Below are positions 1 through 9,572 of a stretch of 64,000 bases of DNA, in pieces. The stretch lies in contig NZ_CP108100.1 in the NCBI RefSeq assembly GCF_036195045.1, forward strand, positions 7,068,001 through 7,132,000. The letters run 5' to 3'. Source of the DNA: Streptomyces sp. NBC_00236. GTDB lineage: Bacteria > Actinomycetota > Actinomycetes > Streptomycetales > Streptomycetaceae. The notes under the pieces are model-generated. The model did no database searches and was not told the origin of the DNA. It was given only the letters and a program-made list of their open reading frames with translations. Within the stretch, counting starts at the first letter, position 1. Every line of letters begins with the position of its first letter. The translations under genes were made by a program, and so were the position numbers.

Positions 1-2
1 GC

Positions 3-173
3 ACTCCGGACATCCCGCGGCCGCATGTGGTCTTGGCGGGGAAGGAGGAGTACATGCTCGACAACCGCCTCGCGGCGCTTGCCGGCGCCCACGCCAGGCC
101 GCGCAGCGGGACAGCTCGAAGTCGCCACGGCACCGGCGTCAGCCGCCCCTCCTACTCCCGCGAAACGCCCTGA
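3..173 (+). CDS. C-terminal end of an unidentified gene entering from the left edge
   Basis: An open frame without an in-window start runs from the left edge to a TGA at 171-173, about 56 codons. It begins TPDIPRPHVVLAGKEEYMLD and ends in a Ser/Arg-rich tail. The first part reads like real protein and the tail looks low-complexity, so this may be the end of a gene or a fragment. The family is not recognised. Confidence 0.3.
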   Translation, partial: TPDIPRPHVVLAGKEEYMLDNRLAALAGAHARPRSGTARSRHGTGVSRPSYSRETP

Positions 174-343
174 GTGCCTGGGCCCAGGTGTTGGCGTGAG
201 ACGCGTGATAGCTACGCTCGCGCGGACCGTGATCGCTTGGGGCCACAGCGTAGGGATAGGCAAAGTATGCAGAATCTGCTCAGGAATGGCGGTCCGGTTG
301 ACATCGCGATGGGATGGCCCAGCTGGAGCCGATATAACTTGAT

Positions 344-890
344 CTAACTCCAATTCATGCCAACTGCCGCAAAGGTCAGGATCCACATCAGCGTCAGAAT
401 GAAGGCGACGCGAATGAATACCTTGGGCCACTCCGCCGAGTTTCGAGTTCCAGGAGACCGTGAACGTATTTGCCACCGGGGCCTTTCCTGCACCCCGCCG
501 CCCTCGTTTCACTCGCTTATCGATGCGCGCGACAGCGCGGTCGGCAGACCCCACAACGTTGTCGATGATCGATCCGCCGTATCCGGTGGAGTAGATCTCG
601 TCACCTGTCCGTGTGACCAGGTACAGCGTTCCTCCGCCACCACCACGCACCTCGGCGATAGCGTCGTACGGAACCGTGTAGGTGGCCAGTGGATTGACAA
701 CCGTCACAACGGATGGGCCGAGCGTGATGCGCGAACCCATGACGCGTCGACCAAGCGCGATTGTGAAGAGACAGGCAGCCACGCCTGACATCGGTCCACC
801 TTCGAGGCTGTAAGTGAGGCTGACGAGCAGACCAACCGCTACCACTCCGAAGCCGACGGTGATGGTCCAAGACGGAACCCTGAACAGCAT
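344..890 (-). pseudogene. PH-like small membrane protein, frameshifted near its 3' end
   Basis: From an ATG at 890 (or an upstream TTG at 923 behind GGGAAGGGA) the frame encodes an N-terminal hydrophobic stretch (SWTITVGFGVVAVGLLVSL), a second weak hydrophobic segment, then a beta-rich region (VTVVNPLATYTVPYDAIAEV, TLYLVTRTGDEIYSTGYG) that resembles bacterial PH-like domains. Past about position 500 the reading is lost, while the adjacent frame supplies a convincing C-terminal membrane helix (EWPKVFIRVAFILTLMWILT) and a TAG at 344-346. A single indel around 440-500 explains this. The uninterrupted original frame stays open to the window edge without looking like protein. It lies downstream of the membrane protein at 1019-1684. 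Function unknown; the PH assignment rests on pattern only. Confidence 0.45.
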
Positions 891-1018
891 CCTATGCAGG
901 ATCTCGCCCTCGCGGCCTTTCAATATCGGCGTCCCTTCCCTTATGTGTCCACTCGTGAATGCGCGGCATGGGTGGGTGAGCGTTATGGTCTCACCCACTC
1001 GTCCCTCTAGACAATGCC

Positions 1019-1684
1019 CTATTCCGCTCGAATCATTTCGCTGACCATTCTCGCATTCTGGGGGTCATTCAAGTCGATCTCCTTAAATTCTGCTGCCGGC
1101 CAAACTGGTTGGCCGTTGATCCACGGAACCACAATGGAGGCGCCATTAATCTCCCCGGTCAGTGCTGCGACTCCGACGGGCTCTGGTAGATCCCGAAGGC
1201 GGTCACGCAGGGGGCCGTACCGTAGCGGCAGGGCCCCCACTGGCCCCTCTTCTTCCCCTCCGGATTGAGGGAAGAAGAAGAGCCACGGGGCCTCTGACGC
1301 ATAGCTGTGAAGCAAAACGTATCTGACTTGGATGGCTGGCTGCAGGCGGGCAACGCGCGCCATCCGCCACGCGCGCCTGCAGCCAAACCCCGCGATCACT
1401 GCCCAGACGACAGTGATCAACGGGAGAATGAAAATCCAGAATGGAACGCTGTCCGGCTTCCGAGAACCCACCATCACCGCCGCAGCATTCAGGGCAAGTG
1501 TGCCGAGGAAGGGGATGAGATGGCTCGAGTATTGCAGCCCTCTGACCCGCCACCACATGACCCGGCGAACGTCTGACTCTCGACGCATTGTCGATTGCTC
1601 CAAGCCCCGATAGCGGGCTTGGCTTTCACCTGCTTCGACCATTCGCTCGAAAGTGAAACTGGCCTGCTCATCTTCATTCTGCAT
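1019..1684 (-). CDS. Hypothetical two-helix membrane protein downstream of the RHS gene
   Basis: 221 residues. The N-terminal ~45 residues are charged. Two membrane segments follow at roughly residues 50-72 (SSHLIPFLGTLALNAAAVMV) and 80-102 (FWIFILPLITVVWAVIAGFG), then a soluble C-terminal domain of about 115 residues. It starts 24 bp downstream of the RHS stop on the same strand, the usual place for an immunity gene to a polymorphic toxin. The family is not recognised. The immunity role is inferred only from position and from the membrane-associated nature of the RHS tail. Confidence 0.55.
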   Translation of the reverse strand: MQNEDEQASFTFERMVEAGESQARYRGLEQSTMRRESDVRRVMWWRVRGLQYSSHLIPFLGTLALNAAAVMVGSRKPDSVPFWIFILPLITVVWAVIAGFGCRRAWRMARVARLQPAIQVRYVLLHSYASEAPWLFFFPQSGGEEEGPVGALPLRYGPLRDRLRDLPEPVGVAALTGEINGASIVVPWINGQPVWPAAEFKEIDLNDPQNARMVSEMIRAE

Positions 1685-1707
1685 TTTTCATCCTAATCCT
1701 ATTCAGA

Positions 1708-4464
1708 TCAGCAGAATCCGGGGTTCACCACGGAGGGAACAGCACATGCCCCGAGCCCAGTTGCGCCCGCGAACCCTAGTTCGCCGCCTCTGACCAGCGG
1801 GTCACGTGTGGAGCCGTGTCGACCTCGGCCGCTTGCGTGGCGCCCCGCAGGGAGCTGCACTATTATCCTCCCGGAGCGAACGCCCATTTGCCAGGCGCCG
1901 CCGACTGACGCTCCCACTCCGAGACCGATCGCACCCCATTGCATGTTGTAACTGAAATTGCTGGAGGCGGAATCCAGCCCGTGGGTGTGGATGTCACCCA
2001 GAGCCTTTACTGTAATCGCTGCGGCAACGGCAAGAGCACATATCCCGAGCGACACGAAACATGCTCCGAAAGCAGCGATGTCCGCCATATCCCTCCAGTG
2101 ATCCCCAACCCACTGCCCAACGGTTGAGTTCTTGGTGTTGTCCCAGGCGGCGCCGAAGTTCCCCTTCATGATATTGCCGAATATTCCATCCTTTTTTCGG
2201 CGTTCTGCGTCGGCCTTTGCTTTAGCTGCCTTAATGGCTTGCGCGCGGTATTCGGCCTGCTGTTTGGCGCGGGCTTTTGCGTGGCCGTCGTCGATCATGT
2301 AGTGGGTGGGGTTGGCCTTGTACGCGGCGTACTTCTGGCGGGAAGGTTTGTCCTTCTTGGGCGTCTGGGTCCAGACGTACTTGCCGCTCTTGTACGTGTA
2401 CTCAGCCGTGACGCCGCGGTCGTTGCCCCATCTGTAGTCGGCGGTTGTGCCGCCGTCGGTCGGGCCCAGGGGGCGCAGGCCGGAGGGGTCGGACTGGGTG
2501 ACCGGGTTGTTGTGGGCGTAGGAGTAGGCGTTCATCTGGGCCGGGTCGTCGAGGTCGATGACGGGGTCGACGGAGAGGAAGCGGCCGAGGTTGGGATCGT
2601 ACTCGCGGGCGCCGAGGTGGGTGAGGCCGGTGGGGTCGATGGTGCCGCCGACGAATCCCTGGGTTCCGGGGAATGCGCTGCTGCCTGCGGAGCGGATTTT
2701 GCCGAAGGGGTCCTGTTTGCGGCGGGTGATGTCCAGGGTCGCGGTGGAGACCGCGGTCAGCGAGGTGCCCTGGTGGTCGGTGAAGAGGTAGGAGATTCCC
2801 TTGCTGGTGCGGACGGCGACATTGTTGCCGTTGTGCTGGTAGTAGCGGGTTCCGGCTTTGGTGCCGGTGGTGGTCAGCGTGATCTCGTTGCCGTTCGGCA
2901 GGGTGAGGGTGCTGGTGCCGTCGCCGTTCTTGGCGAGCAGGCGGTTGCCGTCGGCGTCGTAGAGGTAGCTGGTGGTCTTGCCGCTCTCGGTGAGGGTGAC
3001 GAGGTGGCCTTCCGCGTCCCAGGTCAGGTCCTGAATCCGGGAGCCGATGACGCGCTTGGTGGTGTTGCCCGCGTCGTCGTACGTGAAGGTCGACTTCTGG
3101 CCGTTGTTCGCGCCGCCGCTGACGGTGGCTTCCTGGACCGCGTGGGGCAGGCCGGTCTTGGCGGCGGGGTGGGTGTAGGTGGTGGCGGCGTCGGTGCCTG
3201 CCTGGGTTCCGGTGCCGTGCTCGACGAGCTTGGTGCGGTTGCCCAGGGCGTCGTAGCCATAGGTCTGCCAGTACGTGTCCGGGCCGCCCACCGTCGTCGA
3301 CGAGGGTGCCGCCGAGCAGTCCGTCTTCGCCGTCCACGCCTCGGTCAGACGCCCGAGCGTGTCATTGCTGAAGCACTGGGTGTCGACGGTCCGGGCGGTG
3401 TCCTGGCCACTGGCAGTGGTGATGCCGGTGACGTTGCCTGCCGGGTCGTAGCTGTAGGTGCTGTCGTCGATGCGCTGCGGCGCCAGGTCCCGGTCGGTGG
3501 TCTGCCGGTTCATGAGGCCGGTGAACTCGTCGTAGATCTGGGACTGGTAGACCTGCTTGCCCAGTACGCCGAACTCGGTACGCGTCGGGCGGGAGAACAC
3601 GTCGTAGAGGGTGTTGGAGACGAGCGTCGCGCCGGCTCGGCTGGTGCGGATCGGCAGGTCATCGCCGTTGTAGTTGACCGTTACTCGTTCCGAGGTGACG
3701 TCGCCGATCGCCGGGTTCATGGTCCAGTCGAGGAGCCCGGTTTCGGCGTTGTAGCCGTAGGTCCATCCGTAGCTTCCTGCCAGGCTGCCTGCGCCTGAGG
3801 GGATGGTGACGGTGGTGGAGGTGGGCTCGTAGCGGTCGGTGAATCCGCCGGTGGCGGTGGTGTAGGCAGCGCCGTCCGTGTAGCGGGTGCTGGAGGTCAG
3901 TTGGCCCTTGGCGAGCGTGTCGTAGGTCCACTTGGCCAGCGAGGTGCTGCCCTGCTTCAGCTCGGTCTGCCGGCCGAGCTTGTCGTAGACCGTGGTCAGC
4001 GTGGTGCCGCGCTCGTCGGTGCTGCTGGTTGCCCGGCCGGCCTTGTCGTAGCCGGTGGTGACCGGGCCCTTGTCCGGGTCGTCCGCCTTGATCTGCTGGC
4101 CACGCCCGTCGAAGGTGTAGGTCCACTCGTTGCCGGACGGGTCGGTGACCTTGGCCGGCTGGTCGTACTTGCCGTAGCTGTACGTCGTCTTCTGCGACGT
4201 GGTGCGCGCGGCGTTTGTGTACTCCAGGAGGTCAGTGGTGCGCCCGAGCGCGTCCACGATGGTGGTCGTGGCGGTGCCGCCCGACGGGGGGACGACGGTG
4301 GTGCGGTCTCCGTCGTAGGTGGTGGTGGTGCGCCACTGCTCGTCGCCGAGCTTGCGGGAGATGGCGGCGGTCACCCGTCCGAGCCCGTGCCTTCTGCGGC
4401 ACGCGGCGGTGCGGAATGTAGACCATGAACGCCGGTTAGCCAAACCGGCGATCGTGACGACCAT
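1708..4464 (-). CDS. RHS-repeat protein, 5'-truncated, with a membrane-active-looking C-terminal tip
   Basis: RHS/YD-repeat proteins form a shell that encloses and delivers a C-terminal toxin in contact-dependent competition. Many YD repeats are visible (TYSYGKYDQPAKV, YDKAGRAT, YDADGNRLLA) between about residues 60 and 640, followed by the RHS core signature THLGAREYDPNLGRFLSVDP near residue 660 and the SDPSGL cut-point motif. The ~220-residue tip has a Lys/Ala-rich stretch (AKARAKQQAEYRAQAIKAA) and then hydrophobic, Gly-rich segments suggesting membrane association. Family members usually exceed 1,500 residues, so most of the shell is missing. Residues 1-28 (up to RRRHGLGRV) are not RHS-like and are probably read-through of junction DNA, so the annotated start is not the native one. 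The gene next to it at 1019-1684 may confer immunity. It may be an orphan tip module awaiting recombination or simply a dead gene. Confidence 0.72.
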   Translation of the reverse strand: MVVTIAGLANRRSWSTFRTAACRRRHGLGRVTAAISRKLGDEQWRTTTTYDGDRTTVVPPSGGTATTTIVDALGRTTDLLEYTNAARTTSQKTTYSYGKYDQPAKVTDPSGNEWTYTFDGRGQQIKADDPDKGPVTTGYDKAGRATSSTDERGTTLTTVYDKLGRQTELKQGSTSLAKWTYDTLAKGQLTSSTRYTDGAAYTTATGGFTDRYEPTSTTVTIPSGAGSLAGSYGWTYGYNAETGLLDWTMNPAIGDVTSERVTVNYNGDDLPIRTSRAGATLVSNTLYDVFSRPTRTEFGVLGKQVYQSQIYDEFTGLMNRQTTDRDLAPQRIDDSTYSYDPAGNVTGITTASGQDTARTVDTQCFSNDTLGRLTEAWTAKTDCSAAPSSTTVGGPDTYWQTYGYDALGNRTKLVEHGTGTQAGTDAATTYTHPAAKTGLPHAVQEATVSGGANNGQKSTFTYDDAGNTTKRVIGSRIQDLTWDAEGHLVTLTESGKTTSYLYDADGNRLLAKNGDGTSTLTLPNGNEITLTTTGTKAGTRYYQHNGNNVAVRTSKGISYLFTDHQGTSLTAVSTATLDITRRKQDPFGKIRSAGSSAFPGTQGFVGGTIDPTGLTHLGAREYDPNLGRFLSVDPVIDLDDPAQMNAYSYAHNNPVTQSDPSGLRPLGPTDGGTTADYRWGNDRGVTAEYTYKSGKYVWTQTPKKDKPSRQKYAAYKANPTHYMIDDGHAKARAKQQAEYRAQAIKAAKAKADAERRKKDGIFGNIMKGNFGAAWDNTKNSTVGQWVGDHWRDMADIAAFGACFVSLGICALAVAAAITVKALGDIHTHGLDSASSNFSYNMQWGAIGLGVGASVGGAWQMGVRSGRIIVQLPAGRHASGRGRHGSTRDPLVRGGELGFAGATGLGACAVPSVVNPGFC
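4430..4450. terminator. Short hairpin at the RHS truncation junction
   Basis: CGCCGGTT and AACCGGCG pair as an 8-bp stem around a 5-base loop. It lies at the point where RHS homology stops, so it may be a terminator from the element that truncated RHS or part of a recombination junction. There is no clear T-tract. Confidence 0.3.
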
Positions 4465-4602
4465 GGGAGTTGCTCGCGTTCGGCGCGGCTAGCGCCGTGA
4501 CGTTCAGCGGAGACGGTGTCTCCACGCGGTGGCACCTTGCTGAGGTTCCGGCTCTGCCCAACCTGTGCGAGCGGTTCCGAGCCCTCAAGGAAGGTCAAAG
4601 TC

Positions 4603-5799
4603 GTGTCTGTTCCGATCAAGAAGCTTTCCCCTGATGCGAAGGGGAAGGTCCGGTACCGGTTTGTGGTCGACGTAGGAGCTCATCCCTCGACTGGGAAGCG
4701 GGCGGCAGGTGACCCGCACTTTCGGGACGCTGAGGGAGGCGAAGGCCGAGTACGCGCACATCACGCACCGCCGATACGAGCCAGCGACTGCGCCGTTCGA
4801 TGTCAGGACACTGGACGAGCGGCTCGTTGAATGGCTGGCCAGGAAGGCGGAGGACCTGGAGGAGAGCACCGTCTACAGCTACACCATGACTCTGGGGCGT
4901 CTTCGGGGAATGCTCGGGCATATCCGGCTCCAGGACCTTGCCGAGGATGATGTCGAGGCTTGGATGAAGTGGGCGCTGGTGAGGGGCGGGTGCGAGGTGG
5001 CAAGGCGGGTACGGGGCTGGCGGTGGCCTCGGTCGAGATGTCGCTGGCGCGGTTGAAGGAGGCGCTCGACCGGGCGGTTGCTCGGCGCCTTGTCGAGGTG
5101 AACGTCGCCAGGGAGGTGAAGGTCCCTCGCAACCATCGGAAGGCGGAGCGGCGGGCGAAGACCGTGATCCCGCCCTGGAACCTTCAGGAGGTGCGCGCCT
5201 TCGTGGATGCGGTCAAGAACGACCGTCTGTACGCCGCCTTCCTCCTGTCCCTGATGGGTTTGCGGCCGGCGGAGATCTGCGGCATGCGCTGGAGCGACGT
5301 CGACCTGGGCAGGGCCACCTTGACCGTCAACCGGACCCGGACGCTGATGGGCAACAAGGTCGTGGTCGAAAAGGACACGAAGTCCCTTGCCGGGGAGCGT
5401 CAGCTCCCCCTGCCTGACCTGGTGGGCGAGGCCCTCGCCGACTTCAAGGCCACACAGATCACCGAGAAGCTCAACGCGGGGGAGAGGTACGAGGACAACG
5501 GGTACGTGCTCGTGGACGGGCTCGGCAGGGCACTCAACGGGCGCCAGTTGCGTGAGCGGGCACACACGGTCATGGCCGAGAATTCGCTGCGCCGGGTCCG
5601 TCTGTACGACGCCCGTGCGAGCTGTTTCACGTACCTGGCGAACAAAGGAGTGCCGGACCATCTTCTTGCCCGCTGGGCCGGGCACACCGACGTCCGCACG
5701 ACCAAGCGCTGGTACGTGAAGCCGGATGTGGAGGATCTACGGCCGGCCGCGGCAACGTGGGGAGAACTGGCGAGTGTCCCGCCCCCGCTCTCGGAGTGA
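4603..5799 (+). pseudogene. Tyrosine recombinase (phage/ICE-type integrase), two frameshifts
   Basis: GTG at 4603 follows AAGGAAGGTC and opens with VSVPIKKLSPDAKGKVRYRF, an Arm-DNA-binding-type N-terminus. The frame is lost at about 4700 (the next frame continues TRTFGTLREAKAEYAHITHR), and again at about 4983, where the first frame resumes with the core-binding and catalytic domains. Catalytic residues are present: Arg in SLMGLRPAEICGMRW, YDAR in place of HxxR, the WAGHTD box and the nucleophile Tyr in KRWY. About 400 residues would be normal and are all accounted for. Two indels in one gene argue for decay rather than programmed shifting. No excisionase or replication gene is nearby, so the parent element is mostly lost. 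Confidence 0.8.
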
Positions 5800-5825
5800 A
5801 TGTGAGATGTGGGAGCGTGAGTGGG

Positions 5826-5932
5826 TGAGTGAGAAGAACGTTGAACCCCTGCAATACCGCTTTGACGGGCCAGAAGACGCCCCGGTCCTCGTCATGGGCA
5901 CATCCCTCGGTGCCACATGGCACAGGTGGTAG
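5826..5932 (+). pseudogene. N-terminal stub of a 3-oxoadipate enol-lactonase (PcaD)-like hydrolase
   Basis: GTG at 5826 opens 35 codons: SEKNVEPLQYRFDGPEDAPV, then LVMGTSLGATWHRW, then a stop. This matches the usual start of pcaD-type alpha/beta hydrolases (…GTSLGTTWHMW…). Homology ends at the TGGCAC around 5,920. The rest of the gene (about 220 codons) is absent from the window. The stub begins 27 bp after the integrase stop, suggesting that the integrase-borne element inserted into, or recombined at, this gene. Confidence 0.55.
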
Positions 5933-6216
5933 ATGGCGTCTTGTGGCGTCCACGTGGTCCAGTTCGACGCTGTTCACGCGGGTTTGGACTTGGTGGTCCA
6001 GGTGCGTTGACGGTGTTGGTGACAGGCGCGTGACAGGGCGTGTGTGACGGTATCGGTGATAGGGCGAGGGACTTGCTGATGGGCCAGGCGGGGCCTCGCC
6101 TGAAGCCGGGTGGGGCGAGGCGCCACTGGGGCGCTCTGGTGGGGCTTCGCCGCGAGTTCGGCCGTACTTGAACGCCTGGCGCGTTCGGCTGGGGCTGGCG
6201 CCAGGAGGGTTTCGTG
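5933..6216. other. Intergenic stretch with no gene
   Basis: No supported coding sequence. It has short GTGACAGG/GTGACGGT-type repeats at about 6,010-6,060 and GC-rich imperfect inverted repeats near 6,085-6,125 that could act as a terminator for the gene at 6217-7632. No attachment-site core could be identified because the partner site is not in the window. Confidence 0.5.
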
Positions 6217-7632
6217 TCAGGGGCCGTAGGGGTTCCAGTGTCCGAGGAACGGCTTCAGGTCGTCTGCTCGTGGTTCGGGGATGAGGGGCATCCGGAGTGG
6301 CGTGTTCAGCGGGTCGAGGCGTTCTGTGGTGGCTTCTGCCCAGTTGATCCATGCCTCGGCTTCGGTTCTGGTTTCGCCTGAGGGCATGGTCGCGACTCGC
6401 GTGCGCATAGCGGTCACGTAGTCGGCCAGTCGGGTCGCGTGGCGCCATGCCGCTTCCTGCGCCTCGAAGTGCCTGACGCGGTACGTCTCGGCGTACTGGA
6501 CGCGGGCCTTCTCCATGGCGGCTTGCCAGCGGAGGCGCTTCTGGCGTGCTGCCTCGAGTTCCTCCTGGCGTTGGCGTTCAGCGGCTTCGCCGCGGAGTGT
6601 GACTTCTTGGGCGATCTCGGCAAGCTGCTCTTCGAGGGGGCGGCCGGGGGTGTCGGCCCATTCGCTCGCCCGGTGCGGCTGGCCGCCGCTCAGGACCAAG
6701 CGGAGGCGTTCGGACGGGGTGTAGTCGAAGCGGGGGATTCTGATCCAGGAGTGCTTCCGGGCTTCGGCGAGTTCCTTCTCGGTCGAGACATGCTCGGTCC
6801 GGTCCTGTTCTTGCTGGACGACGAACCCCACCGTGAGCCCTTGCGCGGTGATGGTGAAGTGGGGAGACGCATTGCGGCGGCGGTGAGACGGGTATGCAGA
6901 GCCCGGCCGTCCCACCGAGCAGGCGTGTCTTTCGGACTCGGTGGCGGTGATCAGTGCCTGGATGAGCCGTAGGGCACGTGCTTGGACGGGCTTGGTCAGG
7001 CCCAGCGATCGGGGTTCGTTTTGCATGGCCCGGACCACGCTGTGCGGCCGAGTGAGCCGGGTGGGGACAGGGACAGGGGCGAGGACGGCAAAGCGCCAGG
7101 CGGGGGTGTCGACGAGCTTGATCTCGTATCCGTCACGGCACCAGCCTCCGTGCAGTTCCTTTGTCTTCGGGAGCCTTGTCGATCTGCGAGCGGCCGCGAT
7201 CCGGGACGGCCAGTTCACAGAGTCCCGGCCGGTGGTGGTCTTGATGATCCGGCCACCGGCGTCCGCGAGCTCCTGCAGCAGCTGTTCCGTGAACGTCACG
7301 CGATTCTGCTTGGGAGGGCTTGGCTTTCGCTCGACGGCCGGAGCGTCCTGTGTCCGGGGTGACGGCCGTTGTGGAGCGGTGGCCTGGGCCATGCGCGGGC
7401 GCGATCCCGGGGGAGGGTACGTGCCGTGGGCGAGGTAGTGCTGGCCTGCACTCGTCAGGACGACGCTCCACTGCCCGCCTCTCCGGGAGACCGTGACCAG
7501 GCCCCGGTTCTGCAGTGCCTGGCAGGTGGTCTTGTAGGAGCTTGTCTCCCACACGTCCTCAGGACATCCCGCTCCCACCCACTGCAGCACCGAGAGCTGG
7601 CCCTCATTGACCGGCCGTTTCAAGGGGACCAC
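6217..7632 (-). CDS. Hypothetical helix-turn-helix protein beside Wadjet
   Basis: 471 residues from a GTG at 7632 with a poor ribosome-binding site, so the start is uncertain. Residues ~1-75 look like a winged helix (EDVWETSSYKTTCQALQNRG, VVLTSAGQHYLAHG). A Pro-rich linker follows, then a conserved-looking middle (FTEQLLQELADAGGRIIKTT; HGGWCRDGYEIKLVDTP). Residues ~330-420 are highly charged and probably coiled-coil (RQRQEELEAARQKRLRWQAA). No catalytic motif is evident. It is divergent from jetA across a 458-bp gap. Regulation of the island is plausible, as is an accessory defence role, but neither is shown by the sequence. Confidence 0.7.
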   Translation of the reverse strand: MVPLKRPVNEGQLSVLQWVGAGCPEDVWETSSYKTTCQALQNRGLVTVSRRGGQWSVVLTSAGQHYLAHGTYPPPGSRPRMAQATAPQRPSPRTQDAPAVERKPSPPKQNRVTFTEQLLQELADAGGRIIKTTTGRDSVNWPSRIAAARRSTRLPKTKELHGGWCRDGYEIKLVDTPAWRFAVLAPVPVPTRLTRPHSVVRAMQNEPRSLGLTKPVQARALRLIQALITATESERHACSVGRPGSAYPSHRRRNASPHFTITAQGLTVGFVVQQEQDRTEHVSTEKELAEARKHSWIRIPRFDYTPSERLRLVLSGGQPHRASEWADTPGRPLEEQLAEIAQEVTLRGEAAERQRQEELEAARQKRLRWQAAMEKARVQYAETYRVRHFEAQEAAWRHATRLADYVTAMRTRVATMPSGETRTEAEAWINWAEATTERLDPLNTPLRMPLIPEPRADDLKPFLGHWNPYGP

Positions 7633-8090
7633 CTTTGAGCCTGGCTTTCATTGACGGGGCGGATGCTGTCAGAGGTAGCGGAAAGGGGTGGGCTGTTCGG
7701 GCTGCATTCGCTCGAAGGAGCGACCGATGCAGGCTCGTCCGCCGGCCGCGACGCTGGGCGTCGAAGTGGGTGGACTAGGCAAAGCCTTTGACTCGCATTC
7801 GAAATTACGTTCGCAAGTGGCTGTGGGAGGCGAGGATCGGAAATGATCCTGAATCTGGATTTCTCTCGTCTCCTGCCTGCTGTTTCTCTTCTCTGCGGTC
7901 GTCGGGGCCCGTCTGGTCGTCCGCTGTGCCGAGTCCGGTTGTCAGTGGTGGCCTCTACGGTTCTTTCTGATCGCGCGGAATGCTCCGGGCGTGGCTGTGC
8001 GTGCATCGATGCCAGCCGGATGGGGCGTGTGCGTTCCATCATTTCGGGGGAGCGGACGAATCCGCTGGGGCAGTGAGAACGGGAGGGTGC
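7633..8090. promoter_or_regulatory. Divergent intergenic region upstream of jetA
   Basis: 458 bp between the divergent helix-turn-helix gene and jetA, so it must carry both promoters. No supported gene lies here: open frames reaching in from jetA lack ribosome-binding sites and family similarity. I see no convincing -10/-35 pair or operator palindrome. Confidence 0.45.
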
Positions 8091-9572
8091 ATGGAGTTGG
8101 ACTACGACCGTTTGGTCGCTCTGCGAAAGAAGAGCGCTGCTTGGCGGCTGCTGAAGGCCGACCATGCTGCGCTGATGCTGAGCTTCTTCAGCAAGGTGTT
8201 CGTCGAGCAGGGAGTGCGCTCGATTGCGGGTGCGGAGCTTGTCGAACGTTTGGATGATGAGTTGTTCGCCCTGAACGATCGGCTGGGCCAGGGGACGTTC
8301 TCCAAGACTGCGAGGGCGTATCTGGACGGTTGGTCGGCGCCGGAGAATGGCTGGCTGCGCAAGTACTACCCGCCGGATACGGACGAGCCGCACTATGACG
8401 CCACGGCCGCCGTGGAGAAGGCCGTCGCGTGGGTCCGGTCGTTGGAAGAGCGTTCGTTCGTGGGCACGGAGTCGAGGCTGAGCACGATTTTCGACCTGCT
8501 GCGGCAGATGACGTTCGGGACCGAAACCGATCCCGAGGCGCGACTGGTGGAGCTCAACCGACGTCGGCATGAAATCGATCTGGAGATCGCGCGTGTCGAG
8601 GCCGGTGAGGTGGATGTTCTGGACAGCGCGGCGCTGCGGGACCGCTATCAGCAGGTGACCGATACGGCGCATGGGCTGCTGGCCGACTTCCGAGAGGTCG
8701 AGGCGAACTTCAGGGACTTGGACCGGGACCTGCGGAGCAAGATCGCGGCGTGGGACGGGGCCAAGGGTGAGCTGCTGGACGAGGTGCTGAGCAGCCGCGA
8801 GAGCATCGCGGAATCGGACCAGGGGCGTACCTTCCAGGCGTTCTATGACTTCCTGCTTGCCCCGAGCCGTCAGGAGGAGCTCAAGACGCTACTGACCGAG
8901 GTTGAAGCCATGGAGGCCATCGACGAGCCCGACCCCAGGATGCGGCGCATGGCCCGGGACTGGCTGGAGGCAGCCGAGCGAACTCAGACCACGGTGAGGC
9001 AGCTGTCGGGGCAGCTGTGCCGGTTCCTGGACGACCAGGTGCGCTCGGAGGATCGGCGCGTCCTGCAGCTCGTGCGCGAAATTGAGGCTCAGGCTCTGGC
9101 GCTGAGTGATGTGCCGGGCGTGGATCTGGTTGCCGGTATCGATGCGGCCGCGCCGACCATTGTTCTGCCGATGGAGCGGCCCCTGTACACCCCGTTGGTC
9201 AAGGTGCCGATCGAAAGTACCGGCATTGAGGCGGGGGACGAGGAGTTCGCGGCTGAGGCACTGTTCGAGGCGGTGTATGTGGATTCGGCGCGGCTCACGG
9301 CGGCGGTGCACCAGGCGCTGGGCTCGCGCACGCAGGTGTCGTTGGCCGAGACACTGCGCGAGCATCCCCTGGAGCAGGGGCTTGCCGAGCTGGTCGCCTA
9401 CCTCGCGTTGCCGGACGACGGGTTCACCACGGTGTTCGACGACCAGCGTCAGGAGGAGATCGCTTGGCCCAGTGAGGAGGCTGTCCAGCAGGTCGCCACC
9501 GTGCCCGTGGTCACCTTTGCCCGCACCAGCCCCGGCATCGCCTGGGCTTCCAGCTCGAAGGAGGGGCGATGA
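8091..9572 (+). CDS. jetA: JetA, Wadjet condensin-like subunit (DUF3375)
   Basis: JetA is the kleisin-like subunit of Wadjet, a SMC-type complex that recognises and cleaves small circular plasmid DNA. The protein begins [20 protein letters not shown] and shows the DUF3375 pattern: helical N-terminus ([20 protein letters not shown]), [15 protein letters not shown], a long coiled middle ([20 protein letters not shown]), and a C-terminal winged-helix-like region ([20 protein letters not shown]). ATG 8091 was chosen because GGGAGGG lies 4-10 bases upstream. The frame is open further upstream, but that part lacks family similarity. At 493 residues it is a normal size. It is first in a four-gene operon with ATGA overlap to jetB. 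Confidence 0.93.
   Translation: MELDYDRLVALRKKSAAWRLLKADHAALMLSFFSKVFVEQGVRSIAGAELVERLDDELFALNDRLGQGTFSKTARAYLDGWSAPENGWLRKYYPPDTDEPHYDATAAVEKAVAWVRSLEERSFVGTESRLSTIFDLLRQMTFGTETDPEARLVELNRRRHEIDLEIARVEAGEVDVLDSAALRDRYQQVTDTAHGLLADFREVEANFRDLDRDLRSKIAAWDGAKGELLDEVLSSRESIAESDQGRTFQAFYDFLLAPSRQEELKTLLTEVEAMEAIDEPDPRMRRMARDWLEAAERTQTTVRQLSGQLCRFLDDQVRSEDRRVLQLVREIEAQALALSDVPGVDLVAGIDAAAPTIVLPMERPLYTPLVKVPIESTGIEAGDEEFAAEALFEAVYVDSARLTAAVHQALGSRTQVSLAETLREHPLEQGLAELVAYLALPDDGFTTVFDDQRQEEIAWPSEEAVQQVATVPVVTFARTSPGIAWASSSKEGR

Noticed and set aside
2239..3798. Long plus-strand open frame opposite the RHS gene
   Set aside because: Val/Gly-rich product without homology, exactly antisense to YD repeats; a shadow of GC-biased codon use.
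5800..6216. Integrase attachment site
   Set aside because: No tRNA 3' end or duplicated core could be recognised within the window.
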